DNA of 44,476 bases from CAYRSS01 sp964426945. GTDB lineage: Bacteria > Planctomycetota > Phycisphaerae > UBA1845. The notes beneath the pieces were generated by a model that saw only the letters and a list, made by a program, of their open reading frames with translations, searched no databases and was not told the origin of the DNA. Made by a program: the position numbers and the translations under genes. Of this stretch, positions 35,451 through 44,122 are shown piece by piece. The DNA lies in contig CAYRSS010000033.1 in the NCBI GenBank assembly GCA_964426945.1, forward strand, positions 1-44,476. Direction: 5' to 3'. Within the stretch, counting starts at the first letter, position 1. Every line of letters begins with the position of its first letter.

Positions 35451-35482
35451 CCGCCGGATCGGTCTGCGCAGACCGTCGGCGG
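35451..35482 (+). terminator. GC hairpin after the second CotH gene, possible weak terminator
   Basis: CCGCCG (35451-35456) pairs with CGGCGG (35477-35482), with an inner CGGTCTG/CAGACCG stem around it. It starts 27 bases after the stop codon. No U-tract follows, so it may only reduce read-through or protect the mRNA. The VTC gene begins 180 bases further on. Confidence 0.35.
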
Positions 35483-35662
35483 GGTGAGGTGGCCGATCGT
35501 CCGGTAAGGTTGGCGGCTGCCGGGCGCCTCGCTGAGCCGCCCCTCGGGCGGCGGCGTCGAAATCGTGTCCCGGCGTGCGTATGATCAGGAATCCGTGGAT
35601 ACTGAAACCCGCGTCGCTGCGCCGGCTTCGGGCCGGCGGCCGCGTGCGGATTCGCATACTCG

Positions 35663-36466
35663 GTGTCGCAAGAGATGTTGGAAACCCCAAACCCGTCGAG
35701 AAGCTGGCAGCGCTACGAGCTGAAGTACGTCATCAGCGAGCGGCAGGCCATCGAAGCTGAGCGGGTCGCGCGCAGTCACATGCCGCCCGACCCGTACTCG
35801 GGTCGCGTGCCCGGCGCGCAGTACCCCGTTCACTCCATCTACCTCGACTCTGATGGGCGGGATCTCTTGCGCCACACGGTCGAGAAACACCCGCGGCGAT
35901 TCAAGCTCCGCGTCCGTTCCTACCGCGACTTCAGCGAGCCGCAGGCTGGGCGGCCGATGTTCTTCGAGATCAAGCAGCGGCTCGACGGCGTCGTCCGCAA
36001 GACGCGCGCCCGGCTCGATGCGGCTGTCGGCGGCTCTTTGCTGTGGAACGACCGGGCCGAGCCCGATCTCACCGGGCTCGACGAGCCGACGCTCGAGGGG
36101 CTGGAGGCGTTCCGCACGCGGCAGCGACGGCTCAGCGCGCTGCCGCTGGTCGGCGTCTGCTATCAACGCCAGGCCTTTGAGTCCCCCAATGCCGATCGGG
36201 TCCGCGTCACTTTTGATCGCGAGCTCCGGTTCGGCCTGCTCAGCCGCGACGGGTGCCCAAGCGGCGAGATCTGGTCGCCGGTGCGGACGGGGGGCGTTAT
36301 CCTCGAAATCAAATTCACCGGCACCTACCCCACGTGGGTGATGGACATGCTCCACCGGCTGAATCTGCTCCGGCGGGGAGTCTGCAAGTATGTGCTCTGC
36401 TGCCGGGCTGGCGGACTGCAGTCCCCTGGCGGGCGAAGCGCGGAGGGGATGCGATGGAGTGGCTGA
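35663..36466 (+). CDS. VTC-domain protein (polyphosphate polymerase-like)
   Basis: The 267-aa protein is a full VTC domain, the tunnel-fold family whose yeast members make polyphosphate from ATP. The tunnel-lining basic and acidic residues are present: RYELKYVI (about 17-24), FKLRVRSY (about 76-83), FFEIKQRLDG and VVRKTR (about 96-111), VTFDREL and the late EIKF. GTG 35663 is used here; ATG 35675 is equally possible, and neither has a good ribosome binding site. It overlaps the DUF4956 gene by 13 bases. CotH, VTC and DUF4956 proteins are known neighbours in many bacteria, suggesting a common pathway in phosphoryl or polyphosphate transfer. The actual product made here is not shown. Confidence 0.9.
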   Translation: MSQEMLETPNPSRSWQRYELKYVISERQAIEAERVARSHMPPDPYSGRVPGAQYPVHSIYLDSDGRDLLRHTVEKHPRRFKLRVRSYRDFSEPQAGRPMFFEIKQRLDGVVRKTRARLDAAVGGSLLWNDRAEPDLTGLDEPTLEGLEAFRTRQRRLSALPLVGVCYQRQAFESPNADRVRVTFDRELRFGLLSRDGCPSGEIWSPVRTGGVILEIKFTGTYPTWVMDMLHRLNLLRRGVCKYVLCCRAGGLQSPGGRSAEGMRWSG

Positions 36467-37158
36467 CCGACATGCTCACGCCGTCGTCTCCGTATGCCGG
36501 CGTCGAGCAACTTCTGTTGGCGCTGCTGGTCGCGCTGATCGTTGGCCAGCTTACCGCGTGGTGCTATCGGTGGACCCACGGAGGCGTCTCGTACTCGCGC
36601 ACGTTCACGCAGGCGCTCATCCTGATTTCGATGATCGCCGCGCTCAGCATGTTCCTTGTCTCGTCGAATCCGCTTGTGGCGATCGGGTTGCTCGGCGGAA
36701 TGGCGATCATCCGCTTCCGCACCGTGGTTCGTGACGCCCGCGACACCTCGTACGTCTTCCTGAGCCTCATCTGCGGTATGGCGTGCGGCTTCGGCTATCA
36801 TGGCCCGGCCGTGGTCGGCGCTGTGGTGGCGAACCTGGTGGCGGCGTACCTCCACCTCACGGGTTTCGGCTCGTGGCAGTCCAACATCAGCACGCTGCGC
36901 ATTCGCCTCGAGGCGGCCGCGGTGCACCGGGGCGTGCTGGATGGGATTCTGTCGAGCTACTGTCGGCGCCACACGTTGATCTCGATGGACGAAACGGCGG
37001 CCCGCGGCGAGGGCGATTCCCCGATGTGTCAGTGTGCGTATGAGGTGCGCCTGCGCGGCAGTGCGGGCCCCACGGATCTCGTCGCCGCGATCAGGGCTGC
37101 CGCACACGTCGAGGCGATTCACCTGCTGGCCGATCAGCAGAACGAGGAGCTGGCGTGA
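36454..37158 (+). CDS. DUF4956 membrane protein
   Basis: The start is ATG 36454, preceded by GGAGGGG, giving 234 aa. Four to five hydrophobic segments fill the first 150 residues. Between them is the family signature GGMAIIRFRTVVRDARDTSYVFLS (about residues 80-103), where the arginines are conserved in DUF4956. A cytosolic C-terminal domain of about 85 residues follows. DUF4956 has no proven biochemical role but almost always accompanies VTC-domain proteins; it may be the membrane channel or anchor for VTC's product. Overlaps with VTC (13 bases) and the HlyD-like gene (4 bases) indicate a coupled trio. Confidence 0.9.
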   Translation: MEWLTDMLTPSSPYAGVEQLLLALLVALIVGQLTAWCYRWTHGGVSYSRTFTQALILISMIAALSMFLVSSNPLVAIGLLGGMAIIRFRTVVRDARDTSYVFLSLICGMACGFGYHGPAVVGAVVANLVAAYLHLTGFGSWQSNISTLRIRLEAAAVHRGVLDGILSSYCRRHTLISMDETAARGEGDSPMCQCAYEVRLRGSAGPTDLVAAIRAAAHVEAIHLLADQQNEELA

Positions 37159-38336
37159 GCACTCAGCTGAACAGCTCGCCGCGGTTACCCGGCTCAGCGA
37201 CACGCTCCCGGCGACGCGCGAATCTGCGCCGCTGGCTCGCTGCGGCCACCCCCGCGGTAGTGTGGCTGCTCGCCATTGTCGGCGCGGTCGCCCTCCATCA
37301 TCGCGGGGGCAGGTCGGGCTCCCTGCCCGGCTACGCGGAGTCCACAGCCGTCGCGCTATCCCATCCAGAGGCCGGCGTGGCGCGCGAAGTACATGTCCGC
37401 CTCTTCGACCGCGTCAAGGCGGGTCAGCTGCTTGTTTCACTCGATGACCACGCCCATCGAATCCAACTGGCTGCTGCTGAGGCAGACGTGCGGCGGCTAG
37501 AGGCCGAAGTCGGCGCCGCGGCGGCCGAGCACGCCTCCGACAACGCGCGTGCCGGCGCGGAATTCGCCGAGCGTCTGCGCGGCTTCGCGATCGATCGCGA
37601 GAGCGCCCACATTGCCTGGCTCTCGGCGATGGTGGGTGATGCCGCAGACCGGGCCGCCTTGCGCGGGCTGGAGGTCGAGCTCGAGATCGAGCGTCGGCTG
37701 CACGAAGGGGGCGACTCGGCCTTCCGCGAGCTGAACCGGATCGAAACTGAGGTCGCGACCGTCGCGGCCCGCGTTCAGGAGAATGTCGCCGCGCTGGAAC
37801 GGATGCGTCTGGCGTTCCACGAGGCGGACCGGCGCTGGGCGACCTTCTCCGCCGGCGCGGATCCCGCGGTTGACGTCGAAGCGACGTTGGCGCCGCTGCG
37901 GCTGGCGATCGAGGTTCGCGCCAGGGACGTGCAGCAGTTGATTCGCGGGATTGACGCGATGGTGCTGCGTGCGCCCGCGGACGGGCAGGTGACCATGCTG
38001 GCGGCTGAGCCGGGCGGAAGCGTTCTGCCCGGCGCGCCGGTGGCGATCATCTCCCCCGAGGCAGTCAGCGAGGTCGTGGTGTATTTGCCTGATTCGATGA
38101 TTGACGTGGCCAAGGTCGGCGCGAAGGTCCGCGTCCACCGGCAATCGGGCTCGGGGGGGGATCGCCGCCTGTCCGGAGAAGTTCGGCGCGTCGCCACCGC
38201 CGTGGTGGAAGCGCCGCCGAGGTTTCGAACCATCCCCAACCGGCCGGTGTGGGGACGCGGTGTGATCATCGCCCTCGACGAGGGGCAGACCCTCGCGCCA
38301 GGCGAGGCGGTTACTGTTCAGCTCGCCTCGCGCTAG
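37155..38336 (+). CDS. HlyD-like membrane-fusion / periplasmic adaptor protein
   Basis: The 393-aa protein starts with GTG overlapping the DUF4956 stop (GTGA). It has one N-terminal membrane segment (about 31-47), half of a lipoyl-like domain (GVAREVHVRLFDRVKAGQLLVSL), a long coiled-coil hairpin (about 100-265, rich in Ala/Glu/Arg heptads), the second lipoyl half (VLRAPADGQVTMLAAEPG) and a beta-barrel. This is the layout of adaptors for RND, ABC or type I exporters. No exporter or outer-membrane channel gene follows; the next gene is convergent. Its stop and that of the opposing gene share the palindrome CTAG. It may connect the VTC/DUF4956 complex across the periplasm. Confidence 0.88.
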   Translation: MSTQLNSSPRLPGSATRSRRRANLRRWLAAATPAVVWLLAIVGAVALHHRGGRSGSLPGYAESTAVALSHPEAGVAREVHVRLFDRVKAGQLLVSLDDHAHRIQLAAAEADVRRLEAEVGAAAAEHASDNARAGAEFAERLRGFAIDRESAHIAWLSAMVGDAADRAALRGLEVELEIERRLHEGGDSAFRELNRIETEVATVAARVQENVAALERMRLAFHEADRRWATFSAGADPAVDVEATLAPLRLAIEVRARDVQQLIRGIDAMVLRAPADGQVTMLAAEPGGSVLPGAPVAIISPEAVSEVVVYLPDSMIDVAKVGAKVRVHRQSGSGGDRRLSGEVRRVATAVVEAPPRFRTIPNRPVWGRGVIIALDEGQTLAPGEAVTVQLASR

Positions 38337-39826
38337 CCGCGGAATCCCGTGGGCGGCTGTCGCCGCTCTCCGCTTCGACGTCGGCCCATCAGCAGCGCCG
38401 CCGCCGCCCCCAGCAGCACGATCGATCCCGGCTCCGGCAGCTCAAGCAAGCCGAAGTTGATATCACTCACCCGCACGCTCGCCCCGAAGTCTGATCCATT
38501 GTCGAGTCGGAAGGAGAGTCGATACGCTCCGCCCGGCAGCGTCCGGGCGTAGTCGCTGTCGCCCGCGTGCGGATGATGCAGGAAGATGCGACCCAGGTCG
38601 ATCTCATCGTCGGGCATGTAGGTCAGGTACACGTCGTAGAACCACTCACCGTTGAGGTAGACTGAGAGTGTTCCAGCGTCGCCGACCTCCAACACCTGCA
38701 GGGCGAACCGGATGTAATTGAACTCGGCCGGGACCGTCGCGGCCATGTTAATCCACGCCGCAGCCCCCTCGGAGGTTGAGAGGGTCAGACTCGTGGCGGT
38801 CGTGGCGACCTCGTCGAGATCCGGCACGCCGCCGTCGGTCGTGCTGTCGCCGATGCTGGCGGCCATCGGGTTCAGCGCGAGGCGGTGTGTATCCACGCGA
38901 TGCACGCTGTGCAATTCGACCGTCGGGTCGCCGTCGCGGTTGTGGTGAGGAAGGGCCACACCGCGCCCATTCTGCAGGTTGACGTTCGGCCAGGCGCCCG
39001 CCCCCGAGTTCCACGCCTTGGCCCAGCCGAAACCCTTGTCGCCCGGGTCTGGGCTGTCCGTCACGGAATCACGATAGAAGGTGTGCGGGAATCCGTGACT
39101 CGAGAAGAAGGCGTTTTCGCGAGCGGTGATGTCCAGGTTGTAGGCCATGGGGAAGCGCTCCCGGGTGGCCTGGCCGGTCGAGCTGTCCGTCGTGTAGTAG
39201 TGTTCCGCATAGGTCGCGTTCTCGCCGTACACGCCCTCCCAGAGGTAGGGCGTGTACGCATCGAGGAACGTCATGTGAATGCTCGGGGCGTCGTCGCCGA
39301 GGGCGGCCTTCAGGATCCGCGAAGCCGTCTCGATCACGCGGCCGCCGAGGCTGTGGGCGACGAACTGGACATGGTCGTACCCATTGCCCCCGGCGTACTG
39401 CTCGAGAATGCGATGAGCCAGGAACTGTCCGTGTCCCTGGGCGATGATCTCGGCATTCTTGGGCGGGATGAACGTCGTGGCGTCGGCGTCCACGTCCACC
39501 GACCAGTCGTATGCCCAGAAGTCGACCTGGTGAATCGGGTTGTCCTCCAGGTTGGAGATGATGAAGTCGTCGATGCGTGTGTGAAGGTCATTCGCCCACG
39601 CGGCGGGGCTGCTGTCGAAACCATGCACACCGACGATCAGCGAGGGGATGTTGGGTGTCTTCGTGAGCCACGTCGAACTCGGCGGCAGGTGAATGGCGTC
39701 ATGCGCGTCGCCTGCCGCGGGCTGGGGCGGCGTCGTGCCCGGCGGGCCACCGCCGGCAACAGCGGTGCGGCTTCCGGCGAGCAGGATCAGCAGTCCGACC
39801 GGCAGTACGGCGATAGGGCGCGCCAT
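38333..39826 (-). CDS. Secreted alpha/beta hydrolase (lipase/esterase-like) with PEP-CTERM signal
   Basis: With ATG 39826 (GGAGG 6 bases upstream) the product is 497 aa with a signal peptide (IAVLPVGLLILLAGSRTAVAG). The hydrolase part has the oxyanion-hole HGF (68-70), nucleophile motif AHSLGG with Ser159, and a candidate acid in FLDAY (Asp189). The C-terminal 180 residues look like a beta-sandwich. The last 27 residues are a clear PEP-CTERM signal (LPEPGSIVLLGAAAALLMGRRR), normally processed by exosortase, which is not encoded in this window. The substrate is unknown. The long upstream open frame to 40468 is not signal-like and is rejected. Confidence 0.88.
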   Translation of the reverse strand: MARPIAVLPVGLLILLAGSRTAVAGGGPPGTTPPQPAAGDAHDAIHLPPSSTWLTKTPNIPSLIVGVHGFDSSPAAWANDLHTRIDDFIISNLEDNPIHQVDFWAYDWSVDVDADATTFIPPKNAEIIAQGHGQFLAHRILEQYAGGNGYDHVQFVAHSLGGRVIETASRILKAALGDDAPSIHMTFLDAYTPYLWEGVYGENATYAEHYYTTDSSTGQATRERFPMAYNLDITARENAFFSSHGFPHTFYRDSVTDSPDPGDKGFGWAKAWNSGAGAWPNVNLQNGRGVALPHHNRDGDPTVELHSVHRVDTHRLALNPMAASIGDSTTDGGVPDLDEVATTATSLTLSTSEGAAAWINMAATVPAEFNYIRFALQVLEVGDAGTLSVYLNGEWFYDVYLTYMPDDEIDLGRIFLHHPHAGDSDYARTLPGGAYRLSFRLDNGSDFGASVRVSDINFGLLELPEPGSIVLLGAAAALLMGRRRSGERRQPPTGFRG

Positions 39827-40163
39827 GGCATGCCTCCGGCGAGTGACTCGGTGCGACTCGCTTCCCGCGGAGCCGCGCGGCGATCGGCACATCGTGATTC
39901 TCCGGCGCTGCCATGATAACCGCCCGGGGTTTCGGAGCAGGTGCAAAAACGCGCGGGCCCGTTCGTTTCCCGCCTCGCCCGACCGGCGGACGCGGGCCAT
40001 GATCGGACTTGCACTGCTGCTGAAGTCGTCGTCGCTGCCATCGGCCAAGGAAGGTTCGGATTTCGGGTGCTCCATGCCGATACAATGGATGTTGGACGCC
40101 GCCGAGCAGAGATGCCAGGAAAGCTCTGCTGTGCGCCTGTGGTAGCCCGAAGGAAAGCAGCCT
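39827..40163. other. 337-base divergent promoter region
   Basis: No gene is supported. On the plus strand TACAAT (40081-40086) could be a -10 box for the 106-aa gene, with no good -35. On the minus strand TATCAT (39918-39913) could be a -10 box for the PEP-CTERM hydrolase, leaving an 80-base leader. Both are weak calls. Confidence 0.3.
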
Positions 40164-40484
40164 GTGTCCCAGATTCCTCCCGACATCGCTTCCTCCGCGG
40201 CGCAGGCGGGATACCAGGCCCGGGACGTCGGTGCGGCGCGCGACGCCGTTCGCACCGGCCGGGCAGACGCCGCCGAGCGGCAGGTCAAGGCGCTCGACGA
40301 TGCCTCCGCGACGGTGGATACGACCGACGGCGACACGGCGGTCTTTGCCGATTCCGAGGGTGCCGGCAGCCAGGGACGCGAGGACCAGCCGCCGCCCCGG
40401 GGCGACGACGACGCGACACCCGAGCCGCAGGGCGGCGTCACCCGGGACGAATCGGGACGGCTGCACATCGACTTGGAAGCCTAA
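40164..40484 (+). CDS. Small acidic hydrophilic protein, unknown function
   Basis: A 106-aa protein starting at GTG 40164, preceded by AAGGAAA at 7 bases. It is Ala/Asp/Gly-rich with no membrane segment. An N-terminal helix-prone half (ARDAVRTGRADAAERQVKAL) leads into TVDTTDGDTAVFADSEGAGSQGR, a Pro/Asp-rich disordered stretch, and a firm end GRLHIDLEA. The well-defined ends suggest a real conserved protein. From memory similar small proteins occur in planctomycetes, but I cannot confirm this. It stands alone, 87 bases upstream of dapF. Confidence 0.7.
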   Translation: MSQIPPDIASSAAQAGYQARDVGAARDAVRTGRADAAERQVKALDDASATVDTTDGDTAVFADSEGAGSQGREDQPPPRGDDDATPEPQGGVTRDESGRLHIDLEA

Positions 40485-40535
40485 CCACTCTCGCGTCCTC
40501 GTTGCGCGGATCGCCGATTCTCACCCAGCCGCCGC

Positions 40536-40564
40536 TACAACGCGCCGAAGCCCGGCGCTATAAT
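40536..40564 (+). promoter_or_regulatory. Promoter of dapF with consensus -10, leaderless
   Basis: A perfect TATAAT (40559-40564) ends 7 bases before the dapF ATG at 40572, so transcription should begin at or next to the start codon. Seventeen bases upstream is TACAAC, a poor -35. No Shine-Dalgarno lies between. Confidence 0.5.
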
Positions 40565-40571
40565 CGCCTCC

Positions 40572-41405
40572 ATGCGTTTCACGAAGATGCACGGGCTGGG
40601 CAACGACTACGTCTACGTCAATTGCTTTACGGAACAGGTTCACGACCCCGAGGCACTGGCGCTGACGGTGGCGGATCGTCACACCGGCATCGGATCGGAC
40701 GGTCTCATCTTGGTGAAGCCCGCGGCGGGGGCGGACGCGGCGATGGAGATCTACAACGCGGACGGCTCGCGCGGGGGCATGTGTGGCAACGGCATCCGCT
40801 GCGTGGCCAAGTTGGTCATCGATCACGGCCTTGCGCCAGGTCCGGTTCTTCGCATCGCGACGGACGACGGCCTGAAGACCTGCTGGTGTGACTTGGAGCG
40901 CGGCAAGGTCGCGCGCGTCCGGGTTGATGTGGGCGCCCCGACGCTGCTTGCCCGTGAGGTACCGATTCTGGTCGATGCGGAGCGCGCCATTGACCGTGAG
41001 GTGGTCGTCGCCGGGCGCCCCTGGCGGCTTACAGCGGTGGGGCTGGGAAATCCGCACGCCGTGGTGTTCGTCGAGGACCTTGGCGACGTGGACCTGGCCC
41101 GCATCGGACCCGCCTTCGAGCGCGATCCCGTCTTTCCGCAGCGCGTCAACGCGCACTTCGTGCGCGTGGACAGCCGCTCGCACGTCACGATGAAAACCTG
41201 GGAGCGCGGCAGCGGGGCGACGCGGGCGTGCGGTACCGGAGCCTCGGCCGTTTGCGTCGCCGCTGCGGTTACCGGGCGAACCGACCGGAAAATCACCGCC
41301 ACCTTGCCCGGCGGCGACCTGATGCTCGAGTGGGGCGAGGACGATCACGTCTACAAGACCGGCCCGGCAGTCGAGGTCTTTCAGGGTGACTGGCCCGGGG
41401 GATAG
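40572..41405 (+). CDS. dapF: Diaminopimelate epimerase
   Basis: The 277-aa protein matches DapF, which converts LL- to meso-diaminopimelate for lysine and peptidoglycan synthesis in the cytosol. Both catalytic cysteines are in their motifs: MCGNGIRC with Cys71, and ACGTGASA with Cys220. Other family marks are the start FTKMHGLGNDY, the phosphate-like carboxylate-binding IGSDGLI, and VGLGNPHAV. Length is normal. The start ATG 40572 is fixed by the N-terminal motif and lies 7 bases after a TATAAT box. meso-DAP peptidoglycan is thus indicated for the host. Confidence 0.97.
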   Translation: MRFTKMHGLGNDYVYVNCFTEQVHDPEALALTVADRHTGIGSDGLILVKPAAGADAAMEIYNADGSRGGMCGNGIRCVAKLVIDHGLAPGPVLRIATDDGLKTCWCDLERGKVARVRVDVGAPTLLAREVPILVDAERAIDREVVVAGRPWRLTAVGLGNPHAVVFVEDLGDVDLARIGPAFERDPVFPQRVNAHFVRVDSRSHVTMKTWERGSGATRACGTGASAVCVAAAVTGRTDRKITATLPGGDLMLEWGEDDHVYKTGPAVEVFQGDWPGG

Positions 41406-41463
41406 AGAGATTCCGTGTCCCCGGGAACCTATCCGGCCCGGCGTCGTCTAAGGCCCCTGTGGA

Positions 41464-41480
41464 GTCCGGCGGCGCCGGAC
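41464..41480 (+). other. Hairpin between dapF and the VIT-VWA gene
   Basis: GTCCGGC (41464-41470) and GCCGGAC (41474-41480) form a perfect 7-bp stem with a three-base loop, 59 bases after the dapF stop. There is no U-tract; it may be a weak terminator or lie in the leader of the next gene. Confidence 0.3.
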
Positions 41481-41517
41481 CGTCCTCGAGCTTTGCCTCG
41501 TCCAGGGAGACCGACCC

Positions 41518-43812
41518 ATGTACGCCCGCACCCTCCGCCTGGCCCTGTGCTCCGCGATAGCGGGGCTCGTCCTGTCGGCACCCGTCTCCGCCCAGACAGT
41601 CATCGTCGACCGGACTGTAATCCCACCGCCCGACGCGAGGCCCCCGCGCGACCGGCGGCCCCCGATGCTGCGCGACTCGTGCATGAAGGTCGAGAAGCAC
41701 GCGGTGAATACGACGATCACCGACGGAACGGCCGTAACGAACATCGAACAGGTCTTCCGAAACCAATACCCCCATCGCATCGAGGGCACCTACATCTTCC
41801 CGCTGCCGGATGATGTGGCCGTCAGCCGGTTTACGATGACCATCAACGGGCAGGAGGTCGAGGGCCAGTTGCTGGATGTCGACCAGGCGCGGAGAACCTA
41901 CGAAGCCATCGTGGCCAGCATGCGTGATCCGGCGCTGCTGGAATACGTCGGGCGCCGCATGTTCAAGGCCAGCATCTTCCCGATCGATCCGGGCCAGGAT
42001 GTCAAGATTCGTCTGGCGTACACGCAGCTCCTCAAACTCGAGGACGGGCTCGTCCGCTATCGCTACCCGCTCAAGACTGATCGCTATCTGGCCTCGCCGA
42101 TCGACGATGTGTCCGTGCTCGTTACCGTCGAGAACAAGACCCCGATCAAGAGCGTGTTCTCCCCCTCACACGGCGTATCGATCGGCCGATCCGGCGACCA
42201 CAAGGCGTCGGCCAGCTACGAGGGGCGCAAGCTCGCCCCCGATCGGGACTTCGAGCTGTATTACACGCTCAGCGACAAGGAATTCGGGATGTCCCTCCTT
42301 ACGCACCGCAAGCCGGGCGAGGATGGGTTCTTCCTGCTGCGGATCGCTCCGCCGGCGGAGGTTCGCGCGGGCGAGGTCCTGCCCAAGGATGTCTGCTTCG
42401 TCGTGGATACTTCCGGCAGCATGGCCGGCGAGAAAATGGAGCAGGCTCGGGCGGCGCTGAAATTCTGCCTCGCCAGCCTCAACAAGGCGGATCGGTTCAA
42501 CGTCATCCCCTTCTCGCACGAGCCGGTCAGGTTTGAAACCAAGCTGGTCGAGGCCAGCCCGGAGAACACGGAGAGGGCACGCCAGTTCGCTGACGGCCTC
42601 AAGGCTAACGGCGGCACCAATATTCACGACGCACTCATGGCTGCGACCGGCCTGGCGGATCCGAACGAGGGGACCGTCCCGGCCGACAGGCCCTACCTCG
42701 TCGTCTTCCTCACGGACGGGCAGCCGACCATCGGCGTGACCGACGTCAACGAGATTCTCTCCGCGGCCAAGGGCAAGGTGGCTGACCGCGCCCGCCTTTT
42801 CGTGTTCGGTGTCGGGCACGACGTGAACACCCGTTTGCTGGACGCGCTGGCTACGCAGAACCGCGGCGCGCCGGATTACGTGGAGCCGGGCGAAAACCTC
42901 GAGCTGCGGCTCTCGAGCTTCTACCGCAAGGTGGCCGATCCGGTGCTTGGCGACCTGGAGCTGAAGCTCGGCGATCTCCGCGTGTACGACATGTTTCCGC
43001 CTCGGCTGGGCGACCTGTTCGGCGGCAGCGAGCTCGTCGTCACGGGCCGGTACAGTGGCGAGGGCAGCCGCGCCATCGAGTTGACCGGCACGCGCCGCGG
43101 AACCCGCGAGCGATTCGTCTATGAGCACACGTTTCCGCCCGCGTCGGCCGAACACGAGTTCCTGCCACCGCTGTGGGCGGCGCGCAAGGTCGGCTACCTG
43201 CTGGAGGAGATCCGCCTCAAGGGCGAGAACAAGGAGCTGAAGGACTCGATTGTTCAGCTCGCGACGCAGTATGGCATCGTCACGCCCTACACGGCGTACC
43301 TCGTGACCGAGCCGGGGCAGCAGGTTGCCGACGGCGGATGGCAGTTCGACGTGTTTCATGCCACCGGGCGAGCAGCTCCGGCGACGGCCGCGCCAGGCAA
43401 GCGGGCGAGTGCCGGCCGGGTCGGGGCAGCGCCTGCGGCCGAGGCTGATGTCGGCGCTGCCGCCGTGCGCCGCTCGCGAGATGTCGCCGAACTGAAGTCC
43501 ATGGGGTACATCGGCAAGGATGACTCGGAGGAGCTGCGCGACGAGGACGACCTGCGCGATCGCGAGAAGGAGAAGAAGGTCAGTCGCGTGGGCTCGCGGA
43601 CCTTTTATCGCCTTGGCGACAAGTGGATCGACGCATCGTATGACGGTAAGGCCGAAACGCAGAAGATCGAGCTGTACTCGCCGGCCTACTTCGAACTCGT
43701 CCGCAAGCACGAGGCGCTCGGCGCGTGCTTTGCGCTGGGGGAGCGCGTGATCGTGATGCACGAAGGGGTGACGTACGAGACCGTCCCGCCGCCGGAGAAG
43801 GAGAGCGACTAA
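41518..43812 (+). CDS. Secreted VIT and VWA domain protein
   Basis: The 764-aa protein has a signal peptide (LALCSAIAGLVLSAPVSAQ), then a vault/inter-alpha-trypsin (VIT) domain (about 55-190, with YIFPLPDDVAVSRFTMTING) and a VWA domain (about 290-470). The MIDAS motif DTSGSM is at 297-302, with a later Thr in NGGTNIHDAL and Asp in LTDG, so metal binding should be intact. The C-terminal 130 residues are charged and low in complexity (DLRDREKEKK). VIT-VWA proteins are adhesin-like or complex-assembly proteins; the ligand is unknown. A GGGAGA lies upstream of ATG 41518. It could be a client of a MoxR ATPase, but no such gene is adjacent. Confidence 0.9.
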   Translation: MYARTLRLALCSAIAGLVLSAPVSAQTVIVDRTVIPPPDARPPRDRRPPMLRDSCMKVEKHAVNTTITDGTAVTNIEQVFRNQYPHRIEGTYIFPLPDDVAVSRFTMTINGQEVEGQLLDVDQARRTYEAIVASMRDPALLEYVGRRMFKASIFPIDPGQDVKIRLAYTQLLKLEDGLVRYRYPLKTDRYLASPIDDVSVLVTVENKTPIKSVFSPSHGVSIGRSGDHKASASYEGRKLAPDRDFELYYTLSDKEFGMSLLTHRKPGEDGFFLLRIAPPAEVRAGEVLPKDVCFVVDTSGSMAGEKMEQARAALKFCLASLNKADRFNVIPFSHEPVRFETKLVEASPENTERARQFADGLKANGGTNIHDALMAATGLADPNEGTVPADRPYLVVFLTDGQPTIGVTDVNEILSAAKGKVADRARLFVFGVGHDVNTRLLDALATQNRGAPDYVEPGENLELRLSSFYRKVADPVLGDLELKLGDLRVYDMFPPRLGDLFGGSELVVTGRYSGEGSRAIELTGTRRGTRERFVYEHTFPPASAEHEFLPPLWAARKVGYLLEEIRLKGENKELKDSIVQLATQYGIVTPYTAYLVTEPGQQVADGGWQFDVFHATGRAAPATAAPGKRASAGRVGAAPAAEADVGAAAVRRSRDVAELKSMGYIGKDDSEELRDEDDLRDREKEKKVSRVGSRTFYRLGDKWIDASYDGKAETQKIELYSPAYFELVRKHEALGACFALGERVIVMHEGVTYETVPPPEKESD

Positions 43813-43879
43813 CCCCGCTCATTCCGCCGACCGGCCGCGCCGACGCAGGCTTGAAATCGGTCCTGGCGACTGCCGCTCG

Positions 43880-43906
43880 CGCCGCCCGGCGCGGGCGGCG
43901 GTTGCT
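43880..43906 (+). terminator. Strong GC hairpin after the VIT-VWA gene
   Basis: CGCCGCCCG (43880-43888) and CGGGCGGCG (43892-43900) form a perfect 9-bp stem with a three-base loop, followed by GTTGCTT. The U-tract is poor, so termination is likely but not certain. It begins 67 bases after the stop. Confidence 0.4.
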
Positions 43907-44048
43907 TCCGCAGCCGGCAGCGGCGGCCTCTTATCGGGCTGCGCCGTCTTTTGCGTCGCCCGCGGTATCGGCGCCCTCATCCCGGCTTGACAGCCGCCCG
44001 CCCCCGGCTACATTCCAGCCCTGCGGCCGGCCCTCCCGTCGGCCCTTG

Positions 44049-44122
44049 GGGCTCATAGCTCAGTTGGCTAGAGCGCGTCGCTGATAACGACGAGGTCCGA
44101 GGTTCGAGTCCTCGTGGGCCCA
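44049..44122 (+). tRNA. tRNA-Ile (anticodon GAU)
   Basis: A complete 74-base cloverleaf: acceptor GGGCTCA/TGGGCCC (one G-U), D stem GCTC/GAGC, anticodon stem CGTCG/CGACG with loop CTGATAA (anticodon GAT), five-base variable region, T stem CGAGG/CCTCG with TTCGAGT loop, discriminator A. CCA is not encoded. An integrase reading frame enters the 3' part from the opposite strand. Confidence 0.97.

Noticed and set aside
44060..44122. C-terminal HEDSNLGP peptide as a real protein domain
   Set aside because: It is the antisense translation of tRNA-Ile, a known source of spurious protein tails.
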